Assembly: GCF_001879205.1 (NCBI RefSeq)
Contig: NZ_MLFK01000009.1
Coordinates: 558,001 to 622,000, forward strand
Direction of reading: 5' to 3'
Source: Flavobacterium johnsoniae
GTDB lineage: Bacteria > Bacteroidota > Bacteroidia > Flavobacteriales > Flavobacteriaceae
Length of the DNA: 64,000 nucleotides
Made by a program: the position numbers and the translations under genes. Under the pieces are notes generated by a model. That model made no database searches. It saw nothing but the letters and a program-made list of their open reading frames with translations, and had not been told where the DNA came from. This document shows, one piece after another, positions 56,097 to 64,000 of this stretch (position 1 is the stretch's first letter; the number at the start of each line of letters is the position of its first letter).

Positions 56097-58904
56097 TTAA
56101 TTTTTGATAAACTTCGTACTTGAGCTTCCTTTATCTGATTTTATTATTATAAAGTAATTACCTGAGTTTAATTTTGAAACATCTATACTAGAAACGGCTT
56201 TTGCATTTGGAACCGCAATAACCAATTGTCCTAAAATATCATAAATTGATATGTACTGTATTTCTATACTTTCCTTAGAATTGATATTCAATACATTATT
56301 TGTCGGATTTGGATACAACGTAACATAATTAGAGAACTCAAAATCTTTGGTTCCCAGTGCTGTAAACGTTGAAGCGGCTTTATTGGTTAAGATTGGGAAA
56401 TTGTAATCGAAGTAAATATTGGCTTCATTCGTAAATGTATCTCCAACTCGCAAAGTAGGTTTTGTTTTGATTTTAAAAGCGATATAACCATCATTATTTG
56501 CATCGTCAAAAGGGAGATTGATTCCTTCAAAAATAAATTCTACTTTGTTCGTTTCTGATATTTTAATTACAAAGGAATGGCTTGAACTTGTTGGAATTAA
56601 TGTTGTAATATCAAATTTATTTAGATCGATCATGTCTTTCACCACAATGTTTTGTGCCGGATATGTTCCTGTATTTTCAAAACGAATCATATAATGGACA
56701 TACTCCCCTATTAAACCTGGCGTAATAACTGTTCCTTCTAAGCAGGTTTTATCATTTGGATCATAAGAACCAACAACAGTTTGATTTAAGCTAAATGAAT
56801 TATCCAGAGGCATTTCGTCTGTGCCGCTAGAATTAATTTTTGATATAAATTTTAGAATATCACCATTATTTACGGCCGGAATCTCCATTGGAGAATTAAT
56901 ATTCATGGTAAACAATATTTCTTTGCTCTCAAATGGTTTTAAATTGGTAAAATTCCATGATAATTTATTAGTTGCCTGAGTCGAAACCAGCGGAATTGCT
57001 TCAATAAGATCTAAAACACTGTCATCAAAAATTAGATCAAGCGATCCTGATTGTATTATATTTCCTTTATTTTTATAAACAATTTTATACTTAACATCAA
57101 ATCCAGGTCTTGCTGCTTCTAAAGGAATTAATGATATTTCTAAATCCTGATGTGTTCCATTTGCAGAAATACAAAAATCTTGTGTAAAAGGGCTGCTTTG
57201 CGCAGGAAAAGTAACATTAACAGAAGAAGGAGAAATTATAAAATAATTAGGGTTTTCAATACTAGGCTTAACTGTTATTGTGCCTTCTTGTGCCGCTATC
57301 GCGTAAGAACCTTCTTTTGTTGAATAAAAGTTATTAATCTTACTCCCATTCGTAACTGTATATTTTATATTTGAAAACAATAAACTATCTGCCGTACATC
57401 CTTTGTTATCTACATTATACATATTAGCTCCTTTGATGATAAAATTCTCTTTACCCGAAACAAAGCTGCAATACGCATTTATTTCACAATTCTTTATCTG
57501 ATTCTGAGTTAATACTTGTTGATAATATTTAATATTCTCCTCATCTACACATAAATACTTTAGATTTGGTGCTCCTAAAAAATAAGAATTATATGTTTTT
57601 CCATTTTTTAATAGTAAATAATGCAGTTCATTATTGCTTGTCAGGCTAACATCAAGTAGTTCTTTTAATGGCGATAAATCTAAAAGTTCTATTTTAGTAA
57701 AAGAAGCTGTAAGAGTATTTAAATGCAGGCTTTTTATTAAATCCAGCGTTATTAAAGGACTAGAGCTGCAATTTAATGACTCTAAGTTTTCTAAGCCCGT
57801 AGTGCTTAGAGAAGTTAATAAAGTATTACTACTACAATTTAATTTTTTTAAGCTCGGAAGGTAACCTAGATTTAATTCTACAAACTTATTACTGCTGCAA
57901 TTTATTTCAGCCAAACTTGTACAGCCCGAAACATTCAAAAGAGCTAATTTAGATGTAGAAAAATTTCCAATACAACTTAAAGTATTTAATTTTGTTAGAT
58001 TAGATACATCTAAAGAGGTTAATGGATTATTACCACAAGTCAAACTCTCTAAATCTCTTAAATTCAAAACATTAATACTTGTCAAAGAATTATAATCTGC
58101 ATACAATGTTTTCAATTTGGTTAATCCTGAAAGGTTTATACTAGTCAGTCTATTAGATTGAAAACTTAATTTTTCCAAGCTGGTCAACCCATTAAGATTC
58201 AAACTTGTTAATGAGTTAGAACCACAGTCTAAAAATTCCAATTTACTCAGCCCATTCAGTATTACATTAGTTAATTGCCCGCTGTATAAATTTACTTTTT
58301 TAAGATTTGTTAGTCCAGATAAATCTAAAGTTTTAAAACCATTCAAAGTACATTGCAATTCTGTTAAGTTCTGTAAAGGTGATAGATCTATAGTAATTAA
58401 AGCTAGTCTGCTGCAATTCAAGTATTCTAAATTTGGTACACCCGAAAAATCTAAACCTGTAAGATTAATGTCATGTGTAACATCCAAATATTTTAATTTT
58501 GTAAGTCCTGAAATATTTAGAGTTTTCATTTGATAAGTTTCGGAACAATCTAATTTCTCTAAATTTTTAAGCGCCGTAAGATCAAGGTTCGAATTATAAA
58601 ATCCGGAACAATTAAGGTCTTTTATATTTTCAAAGTATTCAATTCCTGATAAGCTTGAAATAAAACCATCTATTAAACGCATATATGTATTTAGCTTATA
58701 TACATTTAAAGCTTCACTGACTTCAATTTCTTTATTGCCATTGGAATCAATTGTTATCGCATTTCCATTACTATCCTGAGCAATAGTATTATCAGGACTT
58801 GCTTTAAGTAAAATTTTTTTAAATTCAGCATCAGCAAAGTAAATTACCTGTGCATTCAAGCCATAAAAACATAAAAATAAAATTAAAAAGTAGAGTTTCT
58901 TCAT
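56097..58904 (-). CDS. Large secreted leucine-rich-repeat protein with T9SS sorting domain
   Basis: The 935-residue protein has a signal peptide (MKKLYFLILFLCFYGLNAQ). Residues about 80-480 hold some 17-18 leucine-rich repeats of about 21 residues (LTSLNLNGLTSLEKLSFQSN pattern, internalin-like). A beta-rich region (520-660), a DUF11-type/surface repeat (ENTGTYPAQNIVVKDMIDLNKFDITTLIPTSS) and a C-terminal type A sorting domain (VTLYPNPTNNVLNINS ... DILGQLV ... SSIDVSKLNSGNYFIIIKSDKGSSSTKFIKN) follow. It is exported by the type IX system and stays on the cell surface; the LRR part may bind protein or glycan. Confidence 0.88.
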   Translation of the reverse strand: MKKLYFLILFLCFYGLNAQVIYFADAEFKKILLKASPDNTIAQDSNGNAITIDSNGNKEIEVSEALNVYKLNTYMRLIDGFISSLSGIEYFENIKDLNCSGFYNSNLDLTALKNLEKLDCSETYQMKTLNISGLTKLKYLDVTHDINLTGLDFSGVPNLEYLNCSRLALITIDLSPLQNLTELQCTLNGFKTLDLSGLTNLKKVNLYSGQLTNVILNGLSKLEFLDCGSNSLTSLNLNGLTSLEKLSFQSNRLTSINLSGLTKLKTLYADYNSLTSINVLNLRDLESLTCGNNPLTSLDVSNLTKLNTLSCIGNFSTSKLALLNVSGCTSLAEINCSSNKFVELNLGYLPSLKKLNCSSNTLLTSLSTTGLENLESLNCSSSPLITLDLIKSLHLNTLTASFTKIELLDLSPLKELLDVSLTSNNELHYLLLKNGKTYNSYFLGAPNLKYLCVDEENIKYYQQVLTQNQIKNCEINAYCSFVSGKENFIIKGANMYNVDNKGCTADSLLFSNIKYTVTNGSKINNFYSTKEGSYAIAAQEGTITVKPSIENPNYFIISPSSVNVTFPAQSSPFTQDFCISANGTHQDLEISLIPLEAARPGFDVKYKIVYKNKGNIIQSGSLDLIFDDSVLDLIEAIPLVSTQATNKLSWNFTNLKPFESKEILFTMNINSPMEIPAVNNGDILKFISKINSSGTDEMPLDNSFSLNQTVVGSYDPNDKTCLEGTVITPGLIGEYVHYMIRFENTGTYPAQNIVVKDMIDLNKFDITTLIPTSSSHSFVIKISETNKVEFIFEGINLPFDDANNDGYIAFKIKTKPTLRVGDTFTNEANIYFDYNFPILTNKAASTFTALGTKDFEFSNYVTLYPNPTNNVLNINSKESIEIQYISIYDILGQLVIAVPNAKAVSSIDVSKLNSGNYFIIIKSDKGSSSTKFIKN

Positions 58905-58922
58905 ATTTAAGAATTTTTCAAA

Positions 58923-58952
58923 CAAAAATAGTTTTTTAAGACAATAACACAA
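58923..58952 (-). promoter_or_regulatory. Promoter TTG-N19-TATTTTTG for the LRR gene
   Basis: On the minus strand TTG (58950-58952) and TATTTTTG (58923-58930) are 19 nt apart, 19 nt before the ATG at 58904. It excludes the in-frame upstream start at 58952. Confidence 0.7.
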
Positions 58953-58992
58953 CTTTTTTTGTTAAAATTTAAATACAAAAATATTGGAAACA

Positions 58993-59022
58993 AAAAAGCC
59001 CCACATTGCTGTGAGGCTTTTT
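58993..59022 (-). terminator. Terminator of rpsA
   Basis: AAAAAGCC-C-CACA / TGTG-A-GGCTTTTT with one mismatch and a T-run on the minus strand, 21 nt after the rpsA stop. Confidence 0.7.
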
Positions 59023-59042
59023 ATTTATAAAAAATCTAAGAA

Positions 59043-60818
59043 TTATTTTTTCTCAGTTTTTTCCATTTTAGCTTTAAGAGCAGCTAATACGTCATTGTTA
59101 TCACCTAAAGTTGCAGCTGGTGCGTTTGTAGATGCAGATGCAGTATTTTCAGTTGCAGCTTTCACATTTTTCTCTTCTTCTTCACGGAAGATAGCAGTGT
59201 GAGAAGCAACTACTCTTTTGAATTCTTTGTTGAATTCGATTACTTTGAAATCAGCAGTATCACCTTTTTTCAATTTCTTTCCGTCTTCTTTTTCAAGGTG
59301 GCGAGTAGGAATGAAAGCAACGATATCATCTCCGAATTCTACAGTAGCTCCTTTGTCAACAATTTCAGAAATCTCACCATTGTGGATAGTTCCTACAGCG
59401 AAAGAATCTTCGTATTGATCCCAAGGATTAGCAGTAGTTTGTTTGTGACCTAAAGATAATTTACGTCCTTCAACATCTAATTCTAATACAACTACTTCAA
59501 GTTTTTCACCAACATTTACAAATTCAGATGGGTGTTTGATTTTCTTAGTCCAAGAAAGATCAGAGATGTAAATTAATCCATCAATTCCTTCTTCTAATTC
59601 TACGAAAATACCAAAGTTTGTAAAGTTTCTAACGATACCTGTATGTTTAGAACCTACTGGGTATTTAGAAGTGATATCAGTCCATGGATCTTGAGTTAAT
59701 TGTTTGATACCTAATGACATCTTACGATCATCTCTATCTAAAGTTAAGATAACAGCTTCAACAACATCTCCAACTTTTACGAAATCCTGTGCAGAACGTA
59801 AATGAGTTGACCATGACATTTCAGAAACGTGGATTAAACCTTCAACACCTTCAGCAACTTCGATAAATGCACCGTAATCAGCGATTACAACTACTTTACC
59901 TTTAACTTTATCACCAATTGTTAAATTAGCATCTAAAGCATCCCATGGGTGAGCGTTTAATTGTTTCAATCCTAATTGAATTCTTGTTTTCTCATCATCG
60001 AAATCAAGGATTACAACGTTTAATTTTTGGTCTAATTCAAGAACTTCACTTGGGTGGTTGATTCTGCTCCAAGAAAGGTCAGTAATGTGAATTAATCCGT
60101 CAACACCACCTAAGTCAATGAACACACCATAAGAAGTAATATTTTTAACAACACCTTCTAATACTTGTCCTTTTTGTAATTGACCGATGATTTCTTTTTT
60201 CTGTACTTCAATATCAGCTTCGATAAGAGCTTTGTGAGATACAACAACGTTTTTGAATTCGTGGTTAATTTTTACCACTTTGAATTCCATCATTTTGTTT
60301 ACATATACATCGTAGTCTCTAATTGGCTTAACGTCAATTTGAGATCCTGGTAAGAACGCCTCGATACCGAATACGTCAACGATCATACCTCCTTTAGTTC
60401 TACATTTAACAAAACCATTAACGATTTCTCCAGTTTCATTAGCTGCAATAACTCTATCCCAAGATTTGATAGTACGTGCTTTTCTGTGAGATAATACTAA
60501 TTGACCTGTTTTGTCCTCACGGATGTCGATTAATACTTCTACTTTGTCACCTACTTTTAAGTTTGGGTTGTAACGGAACTCGTTTAAAGAAATAACACCT
60601 TCAGATTTAGCATTGATATCAACGATAACGTCTCTATCTGTAATTCTAACAACAACTCCTTCAACTACTTCTTCTTGATCTGTAGCGATGAAAGTTTTAG
60701 ATACTAGTTCTTCAAACTCTTGTAAGTTTTTCTCATCTACTGCATCAATTCCTTCTTGGAAGTTGTGCCAGTTAAAATTTGCTAAAAACTCTTCTTGTGA
60801 TTTTAATTGTTCAGACAT
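59043..60818 (-). CDS. rpsA: 30S ribosomal protein S1
   Basis: A 591-residue protein with six S1 repeats: EEVVEGVVVRITDRDVIVDI, GEIVNGFVKCRTKGGMIVDV, GQVLEGVVKNITSYGVFIDL, GDKVKGKVVVIADYGAFIEV, GSKHTGIVRNFTNFGIFVEL and GTIHNGEISEIVDKGATVEF, spaced by about 85 residues. It brings mRNA to the 30S subunit. The promoter is at 60938-60967, leaving a long leader of about 110 nt, where a GAGTTTC/GAAACTC pair could support autogenous control. Confidence 0.96.
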   Translation of the reverse strand: MSEQLKSQEEFLANFNWHNFQEGIDAVDEKNLQEFEELVSKTFIATDQEEVVEGVVVRITDRDVIVDINAKSEGVISLNEFRYNPNLKVGDKVEVLIDIREDKTGQLVLSHRKARTIKSWDRVIAANETGEIVNGFVKCRTKGGMIVDVFGIEAFLPGSQIDVKPIRDYDVYVNKMMEFKVVKINHEFKNVVVSHKALIEADIEVQKKEIIGQLQKGQVLEGVVKNITSYGVFIDLGGVDGLIHITDLSWSRINHPSEVLELDQKLNVVILDFDDEKTRIQLGLKQLNAHPWDALDANLTIGDKVKGKVVVIADYGAFIEVAEGVEGLIHVSEMSWSTHLRSAQDFVKVGDVVEAVILTLDRDDRKMSLGIKQLTQDPWTDITSKYPVGSKHTGIVRNFTNFGIFVELEEGIDGLIYISDLSWTKKIKHPSEFVNVGEKLEVVVLELDVEGRKLSLGHKQTTANPWDQYEDSFAVGTIHNGEISEIVDKGATVEFGDDIVAFIPTRHLEKEDGKKLKKGDTADFKVIEFNKEFKRVVASHTAIFREEEEKNVKAATENTASASTNAPAATLGDNNDVLAALKAKMEKTEKK

Positions 60819-60850
60819 GCTGATAAAAAAATTTGTATTCTGCTTTTCTC

Positions 60851-60918
60851 GAGTTTCTTCATGCGATAGAAAATACAGAAGTTGTTTTACATAAATAGTT
60901 GATTCCTAATGGAAACTC
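60851..60918 (-). promoter_or_regulatory. rpsA leader with inverted repeat (possible autoregulatory site)
   Basis: GAGTTTC (60851-60857) and GAAACTC (60912-60918) are exact complements about 55 nt apart inside the leader (TSS about 60931 to ATG 60818). S1 controls its own mRNA in other bacteria, so a leader structure is plausible here; not verified. Confidence 0.35.
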
Positions 60919-60937
60919 TTCTCTGCCAAAAGGACTG

Positions 60938-60967
60938 CAAAATTAATACATTTTTTTGTAACAGCAA
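60938..60967 (-). promoter_or_regulatory. Promoter TTG-N19-TAATTTTG for rpsA
   Basis: On the minus strand TTG (60965-60967) and TAATTTTG (60938-60945) are 19 nt apart. The start codon is 120 nt downstream. Confidence 0.6.
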
Positions 60968-61034
60968 AATAAAAGCAAATGATAATCAATCTATTATTAA
61001 GCAGCAGGAAGTTTTCGGTTTTTTCAAGACGTTC

Positions 61035-61110
61035 AGTCCCGCTTTCGCTCCTATCTTTTATGTCTCGTTAAAGAAACGAGACATAAAAGGATAACCGCTC
61101 TATCGGGGCT
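61035..61110 (-). repeat. Intergenic repeat, copy C (conserved ends, perfect central hairpin)
   Basis: On the minus strand: AGCCCCGATAG, then ATCC, a 15-bp perfect hairpin (CTTTTATGTCTCGTT paired with AACGAGACATAAAAG), then GATAGGAGCG and AGCGGGACT. It is the clearest member of the family with copies at 1101-1170 and 11195-11254. The short frame 60909-61094 overlapping it is not a gene. Confidence 0.65.
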
Positions 61111-61199
61111 AGATTAGAAAATTTTACTTTTCATAAGCAGTCAATCCATATATTTCAAAGTAACATTTTATATTTACAGACCGAAAATCTTAACAAATA

Positions 61200-61709
61200 A
61201 TGAAACAAGAAAACACAAAAACAAGTATCGCATCAGTTTTACTTATTGCATTAATAGGTTTTTCAAGTTTTATGGTATTGATTTTCATATTGGAGTTTGC
61301 GGACAATTATAAAATTATTACAAACGAAAATCAATTTAAAAAAATGAAAGTAAAAATTGATTCTACAAATACATCTTCTACCAGAAGTGGAAAAAGTTCA
61401 GCATCTTCAACTTCAACTACGTTTTACTTTAAAAAAGGACATCTTTTATCACCTTCTGAATCAAAAGGAATTATTTTGAACAAGACATCATATCAAAAAG
61501 AAATAAACGAATATATGTCTGATCATCAAGACTCTTTAAACATTTGGTATCTAGAAAATAATACTGCAAAGTTCGCCTATGAGGATCAAAAAAAGATAGA
61601 CATTTCGGAAGAAGTAAAAAATAATAATAACCTGAAAATTTTCTTTCTTATCTATATTTTGCTTTTATCACTATTCTTAAAATTTAAAAACAAATTTTCA
61701 ACAGTTTAA
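61200..61709 (+). CDS. Small membrane protein of unknown function
   Basis: A 169-residue protein with a membrane helix near 11-30 (VLLIALIGFSSFMVLIFILEF) and another near 145-160 (IFFLIYILLLSLFLKF). The extracytoplasmic loop between them is polar and Ser/Thr-rich (SSTRSGKSSASSTSTTFYFKKGH). No family is recognised. It has an intact frame and a strong terminator after it. It could belong to DUF3592-like proteins, but I am not sure. Confidence 0.55.
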   Translation: MKQENTKTSIASVLLIALIGFSSFMVLIFILEFADNYKIITNENQFKKMKVKIDSTNTSSTRSGKSSASSTSTTFYFKKGHLLSPSESKGIILNKTSYQKEINEYMSDHQDSLNIWYLENNTAKFAYEDQKKIDISEEVKNNNNLKIFFLIYILLLSLFLKFKNKFSTV

Positions 61710-61710
61710 A

Positions 61711-61753
61711 ACAACAAACCCGACAGGTTTTAAAAACTTGTCGGGTTTGTTGT
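61711..61753. terminator. Bidirectional terminator (small membrane protein / nucleoside MFS)
   Basis: ACAACAAACCCGACA / TGTCGGGTTTGTTGT, a 15-bp stem extended by an AT-rich inner part, between genes ending at 61709 and 61773. Confidence 0.8.
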
Positions 61754-61772
61754 ATATAAAGAAATTGTAATC

Positions 61773-63149
61773 TTAATGACTCAAACCTTCTAAATCCTTT
61801 GGATCATGTTTATGTTTAAACAGAACCGCAAAGGCAATTGCAATTACCAATGCATAAATAGCAAATGAAAGCCATATAGTATGCCAGTCTTTCATTAAAA
61901 CCGGATTACCAAAAATACCATCAGCAGAGATTGAATTTCCTTGACTTTTTACAAATTCAGCCATTTTTGCATTGGATGCATCAGTTTGTAAAAAACCAGC
62001 CAATTCTGTTGTACTATTGAATGACTTAGTAAAAAAACGATCTATTGCCCAGCCAGAAGTCAAACTTCCCAAAACTGCCCCTACTCCATTTGTCATCATC
62101 ATAAATAAACCCTGAGCAGAAGAGCGAATTTTAGAATCAGTGTTGCTTTCTACAAAAAGAGATCCGGAGATGTTGAAGAAATCAAACGCCATTCCGTAAA
62201 CGATACAAGATAAAATAATCATCCATAAACCATTTACAGGATCTCCAAAAGCAAATAAACCAAAACGCAGCACCCAGGCAAGCATACTAATAAGCATAAC
62301 CTGTTTTATTCCAAAACGTCTTAAGAAAAATGGAATTGCTAATATAAATAACGTCTCAGAAACCTGAGAAATAGACATGATAATTGTAGAATACTGAATT
62401 ACAAAAGAATCAGCATATTTAGGAAAATGTTTAAACTCGTCTAAGAAAACATCACCATAAGCATTTGTTAATTGAAGTGCTCCTCCTAAAAACATAGAAA
62501 ACACAAAAAACAAAGCCATTTTGTAATTTCCAAATAATTTAAAAGCCTCAAGACCTAGTGTCTCTACCCAAGAAGCATTTTCTTTAATGAGACGCTGCGG
62601 TTCACATTTTGGAAGCGTAAAAGCATAAAAACCCAGAATCAAAGCACCAACTCCGGCAATATAAAACTGGTATTCTGTCGCTTTACTTCCCGTTAGATTG
62701 GTAATCCACATGGCAACAATAAAACCGATAGTTCCCCAAACACGAATGGGTGGAAAATCTTTTACAATATTTTTATTATTCAGCTTAAGCGAAGTATAGG
62801 AAATAGAATTACTTAAAGCGATTGTTGGCATGTAACAGCACATTGCTATCAGCATCACATAAATAAAATTATCCGGGGTGGTAACCTGAGCAATTCCAAA
62901 TAAAACTGCCGCATAAACAATATGCAGAATTCCGTAAAGTTTTTCAGCGTTTACCCATCTGTCGGCAATAATTCCGGTTAACGTAGGCATAAATAAAGAA
63001 GCTATTCCCATGGTTCCAAATACTAAACCAAATTGCGTTCCTTCCCAATTTTTGGTTCCAAACCAATAATTTCCAATTGTAATAAGCCAAGCTCCCCAAA
63101 CAAAAAACTGAAGAAAGCTCATCACGATTAACCTGTTTTTAATTCCCAT
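61773..63149 (-). CDS. NupG-type nucleoside:proton symporter (MFS)
   Basis: A 458-residue protein with twelve helices. MGIKNRLIVMSFLQFFVWGAWLITIGNYW is the NupG/XapB N-terminus, and PTLTGIIADRWVNAEKLYGILHIVYAAVLFGIAQ with ALSNSISYTSLKLNN follow. The loop near 370-420 (AIDRFFTKSFNSTTELAGFLQTD...) is long. The family imports nucleosides with protons in E. coli; the substrate here is inferred from the family. It lies 69 bp downstream of cmk on the same strand. Confidence 0.85.
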   Translation of the reverse strand: MGIKNRLIVMSFLQFFVWGAWLITIGNYWFGTKNWEGTQFGLVFGTMGIASLFMPTLTGIIADRWVNAEKLYGILHIVYAAVLFGIAQVTTPDNFIYVMLIAMCCYMPTIALSNSISYTSLKLNNKNIVKDFPPIRVWGTIGFIVAMWITNLTGSKATEYQFYIAGVGALILGFYAFTLPKCEPQRLIKENASWVETLGLEAFKLFGNYKMALFFVFSMFLGGALQLTNAYGDVFLDEFKHFPKYADSFVIQYSTIIMSISQVSETLFILAIPFFLRRFGIKQVMLISMLAWVLRFGLFAFGDPVNGLWMIILSCIVYGMAFDFFNISGSLFVESNTDSKIRSSAQGLFMMMTNGVGAVLGSLTSGWAIDRFFTKSFNSTTELAGFLQTDASNAKMAEFVKSQGNSISADGIFGNPVLMKDWHTIWLSFAIYALVIAIAFAVLFKHKHDPKDLEGLSH

Positions 63150-63218
63150 ATAATGAAATTGTCTTTTTAGTAAAAATGAAGCGGTAAAACTACCATTAAA
63201 AATAATATCTACAAAAAA

Positions 63219-63911
63219 TTAATCTAATTTAACAACATCATTTACCAATTCTAAAACAGCGGCAAATTGTTCTTCTCTATTTAAGTAAGAATTATCAATC
63301 TCGATAGCGTCATCTGCTATAACCAAAGGAGAATCCTCTCGATGAGTATCTATATAATCTCTTTCCATTACATTTTTTAAAACATCCTCATAAGATACAT
63401 TGTCACCTTTTTGCTGTAATTCATCAAAACGTCTTTGCGCACGTGTTTCGGCACTTGCAGTCATAAATATTTTAAGTTCAGCATTAGGAAACACTACCGT
63501 TCCAATATCACGGCCATCCATAACGATTGCTTTATTGGTTCCCATTTCCTGCTGTTGTTCAACTAATTTGGCACGTACCTCAGAAACTTCGGCCACTTTG
63601 CTTACAAAACTGGAAACTTCAATCGTCCTAATTTGTTTCTCAACATTTTCACCATTTAAATACATTTCAGCAAAACCTAATTCGGCATTAAATCTAAATT
63701 CCAACTGAATTTTAGGCAGCGCTTCAATTAAAGCTTTTTTATCAAAAAAATCAGCTCCTATTAACTGATTCTGCATTGCAAAATAAGCTACGGCACGATA
63801 CATTGCACCGGTATCTACATATACATATTCAAGTTCCTTTGCTAATTGTTTTGCCAGAGTGCTTTTTCCTGTTGATGAAAACCCGTCGATGGCAATGGTA
63901 ATTTTTTTCAA
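63219..63911 (-). CDS. cmk: (d)CMP kinase
   Basis: The 230-residue kinase has ITIAIDGFSSTGKSTLAKQLAKEL (P-loop GFSSTGKST), YVDTGAMYRAVAYFA and VMDGRDIGTVVFPNAELKIFMTASAETRAQRR (the DGRDIGT motif and lid). It phosphorylates CMP and dCMP. The length and motifs are standard. It sits upstream of the nucleoside permease; both concern pyrimidine salvage. Confidence 0.95.
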   Translation of the reverse strand: MKKITIAIDGFSSTGKSTLAKQLAKELEYVYVDTGAMYRAVAYFAMQNQLIGADFFDKKALIEALPKIQLEFRFNAELGFAEMYLNGENVEKQIRTIEVSSFVSKVAEVSEVRAKLVEQQQEMGTNKAIVMDGRDIGTVVFPNAELKIFMTASAETRAQRRFDELQQKGDNVSYEDVLKNVMERDYIDTHREDSPLVIADDAIEIDNSYLNREEQFAAVLELVNDVVKLD

Positions 63912-63945
63912 TTTTTTATGTTTTAATTTTATTCTTTTAAGCTTC

Positions 63946-63999
63946 TCAATAATAAATGCGCATCAAAATATTTGATTTAGAATCATCTATCATTTTGGC
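63946..63999 (-). CDS. Possible C-terminal end of a gene entering from outside the window
   Basis: The minus-strand frame from 63999 to a TGA at 63946-63948 reads 17 residues ending ILMRIYY. It ends 35 bp upstream of the cmk start on the same strand. In related genomes cmk often follows porQ, but the 17 residues do not allow identification. Confidence 0.3.
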   Translation of the reverse strand, partial: AKMIDDSKSNILMRIYY

Positions 64000-64000
64000 T

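Noticed and set aside
57700-58650. Regular repeats in the LRR gene as a possible CRISPR array
   Set aside because: The period (about 63-69 bp) reflects 21-23-residue leucine-rich repeats in an intact frame; units are not identical and no spacers are present.
60909-61094. 61-codon plus-strand frame
   Set aside because: It overlaps the rpsA promoter region and intergenic repeat copy C; the composition is not protein-like and no start signal is present.
1-64000. Mobile elements, phage genes, tRNA or rRNA genes
   Set aside because: I looked for transposase or integrase motifs (DDE, tyrosine recombinase), terminal repeats, cloverleaf-type inverted repeats and rRNA sequence on both strands and found none that convinced me.

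Overview
The window is AT-rich chromosomal DNA of a Flavobacterium-like bacterium (Bacteroidota, Flavobacteriia). Evidence: a type IX secretion (Por) C-terminal sorting domain, paired BlaI/M56 sensor genes, DUF3667, DUF2911, DUF1684 and DUF2853 proteins, the fused ResB-CcsA cytochrome c assembly protein, KdsC/UbiA/Maf gene order, and many Bacteroidota-type promoters (TTG, 17-21 nt, TAnnTTTG). These promoters lie just upstream of coding starts and in many cases show that the longest open frame is too long; I trimmed those starts. I found no rRNA, tRNA, CRISPR array, insertion sequence, integrase or phage gene. The region reads as ordinary core chromosome with accessory stress and regulatory genes.

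Layout. 1-9 kb: C-terminus of an APC permease, a class V aminotransferase, msrA, selO, a YpdA-type flavoprotein, a CYTH protein and a two-gene envelope unit (double OmpA domain plus helix-hairpin-helix protein). 8.8-17.7 kb: menaquinone biosynthesis on the minus strand (menC, menA, menB, menD) mixed with a UPF0173 hydrolase, a CvfB-like S1 protein and DUF2853. 17.9-23.7 kb: thioredoxin-like protein, GNAT, glutathione peroxidase, a possible structured RNA, an ECF sigma/anti-sigma pair, DoxX and DUF3667 membrane proteins. 23.7-26.3 kb: arsenic operon (arsR, DUF6428, phosphatase-type arsenate reductase, ACR3 pump). 26.4-36.4 kb: ccsBA, then DUF2520, kdsC-like, ubiA-like, maf, a small MscS channel, a split AI-2E-type transporter and an outer-membrane barrel protein. 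36.6-48.7 kb: histidine-rich secreted protein, PIG-L deacetylase, a 35-residue membrane peptide with a sodium:solute symporter, TetR with a DUF1348 protein, DUF2911, HAD, TcdA, TatD, DUF1684 and an MFS exporter. 48.8-52.9 kb: two tandem BlaI-M56 cassettes. 53-64 kb: a 46-residue basic protein, RhtA/EamA exporter, fasciclin protein, two ExbD-like paralogues, a large leucine-rich-repeat T9SS substrate, rpsA, a small membrane protein, a nucleoside MFS permease and cmk.

The most notable observations are: (1) a strictly 20-bp-periodic array of three AACTA-N6-TAGTT operators over the promoter of a duplicated BlaI/M56 operon, whose first sensor ends in a TonB-receptor plug-like module; (2) two tandem ExbD-like proteins in which the membrane aspartate that carries protons in ExbD is serine; (3) a 161-nt element at 20554-20714 with a 17-bp closing stem, open centre and apical hairpin, recalling 6S RNA; (4) short genes at 39856-39963 and 53051-53191; (5) back-to-back divergent promoters at 47385-47446; (6) a dispersed intergenic repeat family with conserved ends and variable middle. 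All functions are assigned by reading protein motifs; no database search was run.
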